A DNA stretch of 64,000 bases, taken from assembly GCA_963802915.1 (NCBI GenBank), contig CAWDKQ010000013.1, forward strand, positions 1 to 64,000, in the 5' to 3' direction. A program made the translations under genes and the position numbers. Of the stretch, positions 1 to 9,850 are shown one piece after another. The number at the start of each line of letters is the position of its first letter. Positions within the stretch are counted from its first letter, which is position 1. Below the pieces are notes generated by a model. It had not been told where the DNA came from. It was given only the letters and a program-made list of their open reading frames with translations, and did not search any database. This DNA is from JAICMB01 sp963802915 (GTDB taxonomy: Bacteria; Acidobacteriota; Terriglobia; Bryobacterales; Bryobacteraceae).

Positions 1-2196
1 TGGTGTTTTCCTCTGCTTGGTCGGCGTATTGCTGTTGGCCGATTCCAACTCCTCTTGCGCGGTTTCCAGCTCCTCGTTACCCGCCTGCGCCTCTTCGTTC
101 GCCGCTCTAAGTTCCTCGAGGGTGGTGGCCTTCTCGTCGATGATCGATTGCAGATACTCTTTGGTCGCAGCGAGCTCGCGCCGAAGCCGGGAGCTTTCCC
201 CGACATCGTGGTTCGAGGGTTCGCGCACCGGCCGCCCCTCGTTGTCCTCGAACAGGACGAGGAAATAGGGTTCCTGGGAAGCGGAGGAGGCCGTGAACGG
301 GAACACCCTGATCGCGACCTCTTTCAGTTGGCCATTGTCTCCGATCCTGAAGCCGTCTTCCTTGGCTATGGTGTTTGTTTGTCTGGCAGTTCGGATTGCC
401 TTACCCAAGCCCGCTATCAAGCCTTCGCGGGCCATTTTCAGAAGGTTATTGGTAGGCTCTCCCGGCGAAAGCTCAAGGTATGGAGCCGTGCGGCCCCGAA
501 CCTGAACGATATTCATATCCTTGTCAATGATGGCGCCCGGGGGGGCGTGTTCGGCCAGCACCAACCGGTCGGCCTCTCTCTGCACGTCGAGTCCGGCCCG
601 TTCCTCGGCAATTTTCTCCCGGAGTTCCACGCGGCCCGCGGCTTGCCGGTCTTCGCTTCGGGGTGGCGCCGGAGTGCTCGCTTCCGCCCGCATGCAATAG
701 ATCTTGTGGGTTTTCTCCATCTGATGAAACGAATCGGAAAGCGTGCCGATGCTTTCCGATGGACCGAGCACCAGGAATCCCGTTGACTTGAGGGCGTAGT
801 GCATGGTTGACAAGACCTTGCGTTGTAACACGGGTCCAAGGTAGATCAGCACGTTACAGCAACTGATGAGGTCCAGCCGGGAGAAAGGCGGGTCCTGGGT
901 CATGTTGTGCCTTGCAAAAACGCATACGTCACGGATGGCCTTCGCGATCTGATGCGCGCGTTCGGTTCTGGTGAAGAAGCGCGCCAATCTTTGCGGTGAG
1001 ACATGGGCCAAAGCAGCGCCTGTGTATGTTGCGGCACGAGCTTTTTCTATGGCTGCTTCGCTGATATCGGTGGCGAAAATCTCGAACCCAAGGCTTAGTT
1101 TTCTCTCCTCCAGGAATTCCATCAAGCAGATGGCGATGGAATAAGCTTCCTCACCCGTTGAGCATCCAGGTACCCAGATCCGGAGGGGATCGTCGGGACC
1201 TCTATTCTCAACCAGAGCGGGGAACACGCTCTTTTTCAATTCCTCGAAGACTGCCGGTTCCCGAAAGAATGCCGTGACGGTAACAAAAAAGCTCTCGGAC
1301 AGCGCATTTACTTCGTCGCGGTCCCGCTCGAGCTCGCGGCTGTAGTCTTCCAGCGTTTCGAACCCGCGGAGCGCCATGCGCCGCTTGATGCGCCGACCTA
1401 GGGTGCTGTGCTTGTAGTGAGTGAAGTCCACTCCAGTGGCGCTACGCACCAAGCGGAGAATCTTCGCCAGTTCCGCAACCGCCGGCTGATCACTCGCCTC
1501 CCCAAGCTCAATCGGGACACGAGAATCGCGCGCGATGGCCACCAGTTGCCGAGCGATTCCTGCCGGCTGCAGCTCAAAGTCCACCGCCCCAGCGGAAATG
1601 GCGCTTCCCGGCATGCCATCGAACTTCGCGGTTTGCCTGTCCTGAGCGAAAGTGATACCGCCCGCGGCCTTGATCGCCTGGAGGCCCAGGGTTCCATCGG
1701 ATGCGGTTCCTGAAAGAACTACCCCGAGAGCGTTGCCACCCCGGTCCGCCGCCAAGGCGCAGAAAAAAGAGTCAATTGGCAAATTGCGGCCACTTTCCGG
1801 TCGGGGCAGAGTTTGAAGGACTCCGCCGGAAATGCTCAGATTGCTTCGCGGAGGGATTACATAAACATGATTGGCCTCGGCGCGAGTCTCGCCTTTCAAT
1901 TCAGAAACGGGCATCTTGCTCGCCTTGGAAAGCAACTCCGTCAGATGGCTCTCGTGGGTTGGATCGAGGTGCTGAATCAGCACGAATGCCAGGCCGGTAT
2001 CTACCGGCAGGTGGTTGAGCAGTTCCGTGAATGCCTCAAGGCCACCCGCGGAGGCTCCCACACCGACAATAGAAGGAGAAGTGGCTTCCAGCGTGTCGGG
2101 GCTCAAGGTTGCCGTGTAGGTCCCGTCGATCGTCGCCGTTCGTTGCTTTGGAAGGGGCGAGACTCTTGGCTGAGGTTCACCGGTTTTATTTGTCAA
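1..2196 (-). CDS. CheB-CheR-PAS fusion protein (partial)
   Basis: The frame enters from the left edge and is open for about 732 codons. Roughly residues 48-230 are a CheB methylesterase domain (VGVGASAGGLEAF, IQHLDPTHESH, VLSGTASDGTLG). Residues 240-490 are a CheR methyltransferase (WVPGCSTGEEAYS, DLISCCNVLIYL). A PAS-like domain follows, then a Glu/Ala-rich coiled coil that reaches the window edge. No ATG precedes the CheB domain after the upstream in-frame TAA. The best start is TTG at 2196, which follows a GGTGG-like site. Such fusions usually continue into PAS/histidine-kinase modules, so the missing part is probably a kinase or cyclase output. No CheA, CheW or receptor genes are nearby, so a role in non-motility signalling is more likely than in flagellar chemotaxis. 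An orphan receiver lies just upstream. Confidence 0.88.
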   Translation of the reverse strand, partial: MTNKTGEPQPRVSPLPKQRTATIDGTYTATLSPDTLEATSPSIVGVGASAGGLEAFTELLNHLPVDTGLAFVLIQHLDPTHESHLTELLSKASKMPVSELKGETRAEANHVYVIPPRSNLSISGGVLQTLPRPESGRNLPIDSFFCALAADRGGNALGVVLSGTASDGTLGLQAIKAAGGITFAQDRQTAKFDGMPGSAISAGAVDFELQPAGIARQLVAIARDSRVPIELGEASDQPAVAELAKILRLVRSATGVDFTHYKHSTLGRRIKRRMALRGFETLEDYSRELERDRDEVNALSESFFVTVTAFFREPAVFEELKKSVFPALVENRGPDDPLRIWVPGCSTGEEAYSIAICLMEFLEERKLSLGFEIFATDISEAAIEKARAATYTGAALAHVSPQRLARFFTRTERAHQIAKAIRDVCVFARHNMTQDPPFSRLDLISCCNVLIYLGPVLQRKVLSTMHYALKSTGFLVLGPSESIGTLSDSFHQMEKTHKIYCMRAEASTPAPPRSEDRQAAGRVELREKIAEERAGLDVQREADRLVLAEHAPPGAIIDKDMNIVQVRGRTAPYLELSPGEPTNNLLKMAREGLIAGLGKAIRTARQTNTIAKEDGFRIGDNGQLKEVAIRVFPFTASSASQEPYFLVLFEDNEGRPVREPSNHDVGESSRLRRELAATKEYLQSIIDEKATTLEELRAANEEAQAGNEELETAQEELESANSNTPTKQRKTP

Positions 2197-2335
2197 TGGC
2201 CACCATTACCTTTCTCGCCGGAACGAATCTCTGGAACCGGGAAAAGGGTGGCAGTGCACGTGGCGGTCCAGTCTTGGAGGAAGTGCTACCGGTATCCAAT
2301 CGGCTGATTGTAACGCCGGGCGCATTCGACCGGAA

Positions 2336-2779
2336 TCAGGAGGTTCTGGGAGCGGCAAGCAGATCCTTGATGATTTTGCCTATCTCCATGAATTGATCCA
2401 GACCGGAAGGCTTGTTGATAAAGCGGGCAACTCCAAGGTCCATGAGCAGAGACCGGTCGCGCAGGGACTGAGAAGAACTCCACGCGCAAACCGGGATGCC
2501 GACCAGATGCCTGGCCGTCCGAATCTCGCGCAAGATGTCTTCGCCAGTGTACTTGGAGAGATGCAAATCCATAAGGATTAAGTCCGGAATGGCGGCCTCG
2601 GCGTACACTCCCTGTTGGCGAATAAAGGCGAGCGCCTCGCCCCCGTTCGGAAGGTGAACAAGTTCGAATCGGAGGTCCTGCTTGTTCAGAGCGCGCTCGA
2701 GCAGGAAGACGTCCGAAACGTTGTCTTCAATCACGAGAATCCGGGATGGCGTAATAACCGAAGCGCGTTTCAAGCTCAC
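2336..2779 (-). CDS. Stand-alone response-regulator receiver (Rcp type)
   Basis: This is a single-domain CheY-like receiver of about 147 residues with no output domain. It has the acidic pair in ILVIEDN, the phospho-acceptor Asp in LILMDLHLSK and the conserved Lys in INKPSG. The long beta-alpha insert and basic tail are typical of receivers paired with phytochrome-like or hybrid kinases. It is followed on the same strand by the CheB-CheR-PAS gene after 139 bases, which suggests they share a signalling path. The GTG at 2779 overlaps the GGAAGG site. The TTG at 2773 has better spacing from that site and may be the true start. Confidence 0.85.
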   Translation of the reverse strand: MSLKRASVITPSRILVIEDNVSDVFLLERALNKQDLRFELVHLPNGGEALAFIRQQGVYAEAAIPDLILMDLHLSKYTGEDILREIRTARHLVGIPVCAWSSSQSLRDRSLLMDLGVARFINKPSGLDQFMEIGKIIKDLLAAPRTS

Positions 2780-2840
2780 CTTCCCAACGCCGACCGCTAC
2801 CTATCATTCCACAGTTGCCAGCGCTTGAGTGACAATTACG

Positions 2841-3602
2841 TCAGACCTTGCAAGGACGCCGGCGTCTTGAGCTGAATACAAGAATCGCATACAGTGCCAA
2901 TAACACGAGTCCGGCCAGCCCGAGTAGCGGGAGGGCGCTGGCGGTATGTGGCAACGTCGCTGCCGGTGCGGGTGTTTCAACCATCCGATCAGCCGTCGGC
3001 TGGACTGGCTCAGCTTCTGCTACAGCAGGAGTTGGAGCCGGTGTTGGCTCAGGCAACGTAAGTGCGAATGCAGTGGTCTTGCCGCTTTCGTCCACAACCA
3101 CGAGCGGCGCCGTCCGCAGATCTTCCACCGCACTTGTCTCCACTTCGATTGCGGGGACAGGGATCTTCGCAAAGGCGGCAATCTGCACAGCTGTTTGTTT
3201 TGAATACGCAAACTCCTGCCCGAAGTTGTCGCCGGGGTAAAACCACGCTCGAAGCTCTTTGGGTTGGCCAGCCGGTACTTCCCAATACTGGAACACGGTT
3301 TGACCGGTCGGCTGCAGGCGATAGTTCGGTATCGCCAGAATCGTCGTGATGACGTGCTGTTGATCCTTATCGTAGATCCGGACGATGTGCCGGTCCGTCA
3401 GAGAGTCAACCAGCACCATCACGTATTCACCAGGTTGAAGCAATACAGTGTGGTCCGGCGTGCAGCAGGAAGGCACTTGAAGCGGTTCAGTGACAGTCAG
3501 CGTAGTTTTCTTGTCCCAAGTGTCCGCCTGGAGGCTTGGTGACAGCGCGACGCCGATACAACCCGCGAAGGCTGCGAATGCGATGCTCCGGAAATATTTC
3601 AT
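2841..3602 (-). CDS. Secreted protein with LPxTA-type C-terminal anchor
   Basis: The protein has 253 residues. It starts with a signal peptide (MKYFRSIAFAAFAGCIG, likely cleaved after LQA), followed by a beta-rich region with no recognised family, a Pro/Ala/Glu linker (PTPAPTPAVAEAEP) and a C-terminal LPHTAS, a hydrophobic helix and RRRR. That tripartite tail resembles a sortase or exosortase-like sorting signal and is seen on acidobacterial surface proteins. The frame stays open further upstream, but the ATG at 3602 is preceded by AGGAGAA at good spacing and starts the signal peptide. It is divergent from the stress gene at 3903, with a 300-bp shared upstream region. Function is unknown. Confidence 0.75.
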   Translation of the reverse strand: MKYFRSIAFAAFAGCIGVALSPSLQADTWDKKTTLTVTEPLQVPSCCTPDHTVLLQPGEYVMVLVDSLTDRHIVRIYDKDQQHVITTILAIPNYRLQPTGQTVFQYWEVPAGQPKELRAWFYPGDNFGQEFAYSKQTAVQIAAFAKIPVPAIEVETSAVEDLRTAPLVVVDESGKTTAFALTLPEPTPAPTPAVAEAEPVQPTADRMVETPAPAATLPHTASALPLLGLAGLVLLALYAILVFSSRRRRPCKV

Positions 3603-3902
3603 TTGGACATTTCTCCTCTTTTCGATTTCCTCTTCTCCCGCAGGCAGATTGGGCACCAAAGCCTGTGGCAAGCGAAAATTACGGCCTTCGAACGGATCAA
3701 TGCCGCTCACTGGCGACGAGGGATTGGCGGGGGAGCCGCTCCCGCGGACTATTGAACAGTGTGAAATGTGCACTCGCAAACGCAGATTCTGCACATCCGC
3801 GTGCCTCGTTACACGCCATCTCAGCATCGCGGCTGCCTCCGGCGCTTGGCCCGACTCGTGCACAACTACAAACGCCACACTTCTCCAAAGGAGCAACACT
3901 CA

Positions 3903-4550
3903 ATGGTAAAGAATAGATCGGTCATCGGAATCTATGCGGATCGAACCACGGTTTCGGATGCCGTCGAAGTCCTGCATAAAGCGGGATACCGGAAAACGGA
4001 CATCTCCGTCCTGTCGTCCGATAACCAAGGCTCCAAGGATTTCGCGTACGAGAAACACAGCAAAGCGCCCGTGGGAGCGGCGTCGGGAGCGGTAGTGGGT
4101 GCCGTAATTGGCGCCGCCCTGGCCTGGCTCATATCCACTCAGTTTGTCTCGACTCAAAATGTGACCATCCCGGGTTCAGGACTGCTCGTCGCGGCTGGAC
4201 CCGTGCTGGCTGTCTTGGCTGGCACCGGCGTGGGCGGGGCGCTGGGTTGGATCGTGGGATTGTTGGCGGGTCTGCGTCTGCCGGTATACGTCGCTAAACG
4301 CTTCGCGGGCAGAGTCCGGCGCGGCGGCATTCTGCTATCGGTTCACTGCGACAGTTCGGAATGGTGTGACCGCGCAAAGAAAATCCTGAAAGACACTGGC
4401 GCCCGGGATATCTCGTCCGCCCCGGAGGCGACTGCTGACTACGGGACCACGGACAAACCGACCGAACGGGCACCGGGGCCAGTCATCGATCGTGGCGAAG
4501 CTCGTGCACAAGAGACCACCGAACTCGTCGCTCACGAAACCAGAAAGTAG
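3903..4550 (+). CDS. Glycine-zipper stress protein (17M/YflT-like)
   Basis: The protein has 215 residues. Residues 5-45 form a short alpha/beta domain (VIGIYADRTTVSDAVEVL) like those of general-stress 17M/YflT proteins. Two glycine-zipper membrane hairpins follow (GAASGAVVGAVIGAALAWL, and GTGVGGALGWIVGLLAGL), then a second small alpha/beta segment and a charged tail. AAAGGAG lies 8-9 bases before the ATG and fixes the start; longer upstream extensions have no site. The same architecture recurs in the protein at 27318, so two paralogues flank the large operon. The cupin gene follows after 11 bases, and co-transcription is likely. The biochemical role is unknown; an envelope stress role is an inference. 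Confidence 0.75.
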   Translation: MVKNRSVIGIYADRTTVSDAVEVLHKAGYRKTDISVLSSDNQGSKDFAYEKHSKAPVGAASGAVVGAVIGAALAWLISTQFVSTQNVTIPGSGLLVAAGPVLAVLAGTGVGGALGWIVGLLAGLRLPVYVAKRFAGRVRRGGILLSVHCDSSEWCDRAKKILKDTGARDISSAPEATADYGTTDKPTERAPGPVIDRGEARAQETTELVAHETRK

Positions 4551-4561
4551 AGGCCACCGCC

Positions 4562-4951
4562 ATGCTGGAATACGTTGGACCGATTGAGAAGCAGACTCTG
4601 GAGAATACCTACTTTCGCCAGGTGTTGTTTACCGGAAAGCACTCCCAGCTTGTTGTGATGTGCCTGAAACCGGGGGAAGACATCGGCGACGAGGTGCACC
4701 CGAATGTAGACCAGTTCTTCCGAATCGAACAGGGCGAAGCCAAATTCGTATTCAACGAGACGCAAGAGCACGCGGTGCGACCAGGAGACGCGGTCGTCGT
4801 TCCGGCCGGCACATATCATAACGTGATCAATATGTCGAAGACGGCGCCCTTGAAGCTCTATACGCTCTACTCTCCGCCAAACCATTCGGATGGGACGGTG
4901 CACAAGACCCGGGCTGAGGCGGACGCGGCGGAGGCTGTGGAGCATAGATGA
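4562..4951 (+). CDS. Single-domain cupin protein
   Basis: The protein has 129 residues and is almost entirely one cupin barrel. The first cupin motif is visible around HPNVDQFFRIEQGEA and the second around PAGTYHNVIN, giving His/Glu/His ligands for a metal. Similar small cupins are annotated as mannose-6-phosphate-isomerase-like or as general cupin-2 proteins, but nothing in the sequence fixes a substrate. It follows the glycine-zipper stress gene by 11 bases and probably shares its transcript. Cytoplasmic, as there is no signal peptide. Confidence 0.85.
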   Translation: MLEYVGPIEKQTLENTYFRQVLFTGKHSQLVVMCLKPGEDIGDEVHPNVDQFFRIEQGEAKFVFNETQEHAVRPGDAVVVPAGTYHNVINMSKTAPLKLYTLYSPPNHSDGTVHKTRAEADAAEAVEHR

Positions 4952-5010
4952 GGTTGACTGGTCGTCTGCGTGCACACTCGGATAGGGACCTTAAATGGAA
5001 GAGGATTAGT

Positions 5011-5943
5011 ATGCAATTCACTCGAGCTGCCAGTACCGCCGCATTATTTCTGCTGTTCGGGACAATTGTCCCCGTGTACGCACAGCGTGAGCAGCAAAAC
5101 GAAAAGCAAGCCAAGCCGGAAGGGCAGCAGGGTAGGCAGCAGGCGCCCGCACAAGAGCAGCGCCCTCAGAGGCAGCCGCAACAGCCGCAGGCACACGGAC
5201 CACAACCGCAGCAGCACGCACAACCCGCTCAAGAGCAGCAGCGGGTCGAACAGACCCGGCAATCCCAGCCGCAACAGCAACGGGTTCCACAGACTCAGCA
5301 ACATCAGCCGCAACAGCAGCAGCGGACCCAACAGGTTCAGCAGCAGCAACCGCAACAGCAGCGAGTCCAGCAGATTCAGCAACATCAGCCGCAACAGCAG
5401 CAGCGGGCCCAACAGGTTCAGCCGCAGCAACCGCAACAGCAGCGAGTCCAGCAGACTCAGCAACATCAGCCGCAGCAGCAACGGGCACAACAGACTCAGC
5501 AAGAGCGGCCGCAACAGCAGCAACCGCAGCGCACGCAGCAGCAGGCGGTCGCGTGGCAACAGCAGCGGGGATGGCTACAGCAGGGCGGCGGCTGGCAGGG
5601 CCATGGCACATGGCAACAGGATCGTGCTCAACACTGGCAAAGCGACCATCGGACTTGGGCGGAACGTGGAGGCTACGGCGGATACTACATTCCTGACGCC
5701 AGCTTCAACCTATATTTCGGCAGTCGACACTGGTTCCGGATCCGCAGCCTTCCGACGATGTACATGGGATATCCGCGTTTTTCTTACGGTGGCTCTTCGT
5801 TCATGATCGTGGATCCCTGGCCTGAATACTGGGCTGAAAACTGGTACGCCACCGATGACATCTACATCGATTACAACAACGGGTACTACCTATACGACCG
5901 CAGGTATCCTGGCGTCGGACTTGCGATCAGCGTCGTGCTGTAG
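5011..5943 (+). CDS. Secreted Gln/Pro-rich repeat protein
   Basis: The protein has 310 residues. A signal peptide (cleavage probably after VYA) is followed by about 170 residues that are mostly Gln, Pro and Arg, partly built from a 27-residue tandem repeat. A Gly/Trp linker follows, then a compact aromatic C-terminal domain with many Tyr and Trp (GGYGGYYIP, MYMGYPRF, DDIYIDYNNGYYLYDR). The ATG at 5011 opens the signal peptide and has an upstream GAGGATTAG; an earlier in-frame ATG at 4948 would bury it. A periplasmic or surface location is likely and the Q-rich part is presumably a flexible spacer. Long open frames on the opposite strand here are only a by-product of the CAG/CAA codons. Confidence 0.8.
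   Translation: MQFTRAASTAALFLLFGTIVPVYAQREQQNEKQAKPEGQQGRQQAPAQEQRPQRQPQQPQAHGPQPQQHAQPAQEQQRVEQTRQSQPQQQRVPQTQQHQPQQQQRTQQVQQQQPQQQRVQQIQQHQPQQQQRAQQVQPQQPQQQRVQQTQQHQPQQQRAQQTQQERPQQQQPQRTQQQAVAWQQQRGWLQQGGGWQGHGTWQQDRAQHWQSDHRTWAERGGYGGYYIPDASFNLYFGSRHWFRIRSLPTMYMGYPRFSYGGSSFMIVDPWPEYWAENWYATDDIYIDYNNGYYLYDRRYPGVGLAISVVL
5296..5499 (+). repeat. 81-bp in-frame tandem repeat in Q-rich gene
   Basis: The string CAGCAACATCAGCC begins at 5296, 5377 and 5458, an exact 81-bp (27-codon) period. By eye the first two units differ at about three positions. The third unit diverges after roughly 40 bases. The unit keeps the reading frame, so changes in copy number would lengthen or shorten the Gln/Pro-rich spacer without a frameshift. 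Confidence 0.9.
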
Positions 5944-6008
5944 CGCGTGCGGGCCATCACAAGAAGTCCGAATGCACCAGTTTGCATCTTTCGTGGGAGT
6001 GGAGGTAT

Positions 6009-6503
6009 ATGAAGTGGATTGATGAAATGTTCGCGGAGATCGAAAAAGACAGCACGGCATCGAGCAAGAGAAGCGCGAATGGGACAAAAGTCGACCGGGC
6101 TAAGCATCTAAAGTCGAAAATACCGGGCGTGCTGAACGCGTGGAAAGCGCTGGTTTCCTCAATTTCGAATGATGTAAACGACTTCAACAACCACAAGAAG
6201 CGCGCCGGACAGAGCGTGGTACGAATGTCGCAAAGCTATTTCGAATGCGAGGTTTACCTGCCCGGAATGCATAGCAAGAGAATGGTCCTGACGTTGGACA
6301 ACAACGACCTTCAGGTCTCGGTTCACCCTGATTTTCCCAACCAACAGTTGACCATCACCATCGAGCTGGACAAGGACGGCAAACATGGTTTCTGGGTCCT
6401 CGGCAAGATCACACAGGAAAGCGCAAAGCTGTCGGCACAACAACTATCTGAGTATCTGCTCAAACCGATCTTCGTCTCCGCCGATGTCAGTGGAGAGCTG
6501 TAG
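6009..6503 (+). CDS. Hypothetical protein
   Basis: The protein has 164 residues and no family I recognise. Residues 1-60 are charged and helical (WIDEMFAEIEKDSTASSKRS). Residues 65-165 look like a mixed alpha/beta domain (YFECEVYLPGMHSKRMVLTLD, then ELDKDGKHGFWVLGKI). GGAGGT sits directly before the ATG at 6009; an ATG at 5982 has a weaker site. No signal peptide is seen. It lies between secreted-protein and regulator genes and runs in the same direction as both. Confidence 0.65.
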   Translation: MKWIDEMFAEIEKDSTASSKRSANGTKVDRAKHLKSKIPGVLNAWKALVSSISNDVNDFNNHKKRAGQSVVRMSQSYFECEVYLPGMHSKRMVLTLDNNDLQVSVHPDFPNQQLTITIELDKDGKHGFWVLGKITQESAKLSAQQLSEYLLKPIFVSADVSGEL

Positions 6504-6542
6504 GATTCTCAATCAAATTGAAACGTTACAGGCGTACACTTC

Positions 6543-6794
6543 ATGTTGTTTATGGAAACTACAGAGCTGAAAACTACAGAACTGGACCGCTTACGGCAAG
6601 CCTACAAGACGGCTGTCGATCATTGGGTGGCTACGATTCGAGCAGAGGAAGAACTGGCGACACCGGATCACTCGATGGTGCAGATGGAGCGATGGGACGC
6701 CGCGGGCTTTCGGGAACAAGAGGCCAGCACAAAGGCGAAGGAAGCGAAAGAAGAGTATAAGAACGCATTACGTAAAATCAACTACTCGTTCTAA
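6543..6794 (+). CDS. Small charged helical protein
   Basis: The protein has 83 residues and is rich in Glu, Lys and Ala. It is predicted to be one or two long helices (EASTKAKEAKEEYKNALRKI). The second Met (6552) could also be the start. No family is recognised. It ends 50 bases before the sigma-54 response regulator on the same strand. Confidence 0.55.
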   Translation: MLFMETTELKTTELDRLRQAYKTAVDHWVATIRAEEELATPDHSMVQMERWDAAGFREQEASTKAKEAKEEYKNALRKINYSF

Positions 6795-6843
6795 ATTCAC
6801 GTCGTTCGGCGATGCCGTGAGCCGGACGCTAGAATAGGATCTA

Positions 6844-8247
6844 ATGCCCCGACTGCCTGCAGTTTCGGGCCGGATTCTCATCGTCGACGATGAGGAAGCT
6901 CAACGTAGCGCTATGGCTGCGATGCTTTCCGATTGCGACTTTGACACGCAAGTCGCGTCCGACGGGCAGGAAGCGTTGGAACGGCTCGCTACCTTCAACG
7001 CGGACGTCATCGTCGCCGATCTGATTATGCCGCGCATGGACGGTTTCGAACTGTTGCGGCGCCTCAAGGAACGCGGTGACCTCACTCCGGCGATTGCGCT
7101 CACTGGCTTCGGCAGCATGGAGAAGGCACTCTCCGCGGTTCATGACCTTAAGGCATTCTGGTTCCTCGAGAAGCCTGTCGAGCCGCGGGCCTTCAAGATT
7201 CTCCTCGAACGCGCCGTCCGCTACAAGAAAAGTCTCCAGAAAACCGGTGAGCTGGAGCGAGATCTGAGCCTTCGCGGTGTACTCGGGGACTTGGTAGGAA
7301 AATCTCCGGCGATGCAGCAGATCTTCTCGCTAATAAGGCAAGTGGGGCCTACTTCAGCGCCCGTGTTGATCTGTGGAGAGAGCGGCACGGGGAAGGAATT
7401 GGTTGCACGGGAGATCCACAAATGCAGCCCTCGCCGTGATGGCCCTTTCGTCGCGATCAATGCGGCCGCCTTGCCGGAGGCATTGATCGAGAGCGAATTG
7501 TTCGGGCATGAGAAAGGCGCCTTTACGGGAGCCATGGAGCGTTCCGCCGGCTGCTTTGAGCAGGCTGACGGCGGTACTTTGTTTCTCGACGAGATCGGCG
7601 AGATGCCACAGCTTGCGCAACCAAAGCTCCTGCGCGTTCTCGAGGATTTGCGAGTGCGGCGACTTGGCGGCAAGCACGAAATCGCAGTAGACGTCCGAGT
7701 ACTTGCCGCGACCAGCCAGGAACTCGGGACACATTTGCGCGAAGAGCTTTATTACCGGTTGAGCGTCTTCCAAATCGTGGTTCCACCGTTGCGTGAGCAT
7801 AAAGAAGATATTCCGCCTATCGTGGACGTCATGCTGGAGAACCTGAACCGGAAATACGGCACGCGAGTTACAGGACTCGATGCGGAAGTGCTGAATCTTC
7901 TTGATCGCTACGATTGGCCGGGAAATGTGCGCGAGCTACGCAATGTCCTAGAGCGAGCCGCCATCATGGCAGGCGCGGGTTCGATCGGGTTGACGGACCT
8001 TCCGTCCCCTTCCTTGAGTGCGGGATCCGGCCGCAACGCTAAACAGTTACAAGGCCACGATGGCCCGACCGTGCTTAAGCCTGGCCAACCACTCAGGGAA
8101 ATCGAAGAGGCTTACATCAAACTCACTCTTGAACACGCGGGCGGCAATCGCAAAATCGCAGCCGAGATGTTGGGGATCAGCCTCAGGACACTACACAATC
8201 GGATCGCCGCATTACGCGAAGAGGCGAAAGCGGCGACTCCCGGTTGA
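6844..8247 (+). CDS. NtrC-family sigma-54 response regulator
   Basis: The protein has 467 residues. An N-terminal receiver (acidic residues in ILIVDDEE, phospho-acceptor in VIVADLIMPRMDG, Lys in LEKPVEP) is followed by a sigma-54 AAA+ domain: Walker A GESGTGKE, the sigma-54 contact loop GAFTGA and Walker B GTLFLDEIGEM. A Fis-type helix-turn-helix closes it (NRKIAAEMLGISLRTLHNRI). All catalytic motifs are intact, so it should activate sigma-54 promoters on phosphorylation. No cognate kinase is adjacent. It may control the stress genes around it or the operon starting at 11054, but the sequence does not show this directly. Confidence 0.93.
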   Translation: MPRLPAVSGRILIVDDEEAQRSAMAAMLSDCDFDTQVASDGQEALERLATFNADVIVADLIMPRMDGFELLRRLKERGDLTPAIALTGFGSMEKALSAVHDLKAFWFLEKPVEPRAFKILLERAVRYKKSLQKTGELERDLSLRGVLGDLVGKSPAMQQIFSLIRQVGPTSAPVLICGESGTGKELVAREIHKCSPRRDGPFVAINAAALPEALIESELFGHEKGAFTGAMERSAGCFEQADGGTLFLDEIGEMPQLAQPKLLRVLEDLRVRRLGGKHEIAVDVRVLAATSQELGTHLREELYYRLSVFQIVVPPLREHKEDIPPIVDVMLENLNRKYGTRVTGLDAEVLNLLDRYDWPGNVRELRNVLERAAIMAGAGSIGLTDLPSPSLSAGSGRNAKQLQGHDGPTVLKPGQPLREIEEAYIKLTLEHAGGNRKIAAEMLGISLRTLHNRIAALREEAKAATPG

Positions 8248-8626
8248 TGGACGGCTCGCCCCACAAGCCTGATTCGGTTCTGCCGCCGCGCCGCATGCCA
8301 TCGGCGGTCTCGATTTGACATGATTCTGAGCCGCGGGTGAAGCCCCGGAGTCAACGCCTTCCGCCACGCCAAGAGATCCTCATTGCCTCTGCTCTAGACG
8401 TTTTACGGACAAAAGGGGTTGAAGAAACCATCGGCTTAGAAGAAGGGCGTCACTCCTCCTCCCCGTCAATGGGATATACCATGCGCAGTAGCAGAACCAA
8501 CGCAGACAGGACGATGAGCTCATTCCGGAAATGTCGCCTACGAAATATTTCTGACCGGCTCTCGCGCATTCCGTATTATGCGATTAGAAACCCGGCCGCG
8601 ACGGTTTGTGACACACCGTTGTTTTC
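8248..8626. other. Intergenic, no gene seen
   Basis: About 380 bases between the sigma-54 regulator and a 24-codon membrane ORF. Only short incidental frames are present, none with a ribosome-binding site and coding character. No clear terminator was recognised. Confidence 0.5.
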
Positions 8627-8701
8627 TTAGACCACCCTGCGGACGAGCCAAACAACCAGACAAATCACGATGATCGTTCCAAGCAATCCTAAGCCGAGCA
8701 T
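8627..8701 (-). CDS. 24-residue single-helix membrane peptide
   Basis: The ORF encodes MLGLGLLGTIIVICLVVWL plus the tail VRRVV. It is one hydrophobic helix with a positive C-terminus. A near-perfect AAAGGAG lies eight bases before the ATG, and this is the main support for translation. Peptides of this size and shape occur as stress-induced lmo0937/DUF3309-like membrane peptides, but the assignment is loose. The stop lies where the neighbouring intergenic sequence begins, and no partner gene is adjacent. Confidence 0.6.
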   Translation of the reverse strand: MLGLGLLGTIIVICLVVWLVRRVV

Positions 8702-9845
<1,144 letters not shown>

Positions 9846-9850
9846 TCTTG

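Noticed and set aside
5018..5611. Long minus-strand frames opposite the Q-rich gene
   Set aside because: They are Ala/Val or Leu homopolymer-like products of reading CAG/CAA codons backwards, with no start site.
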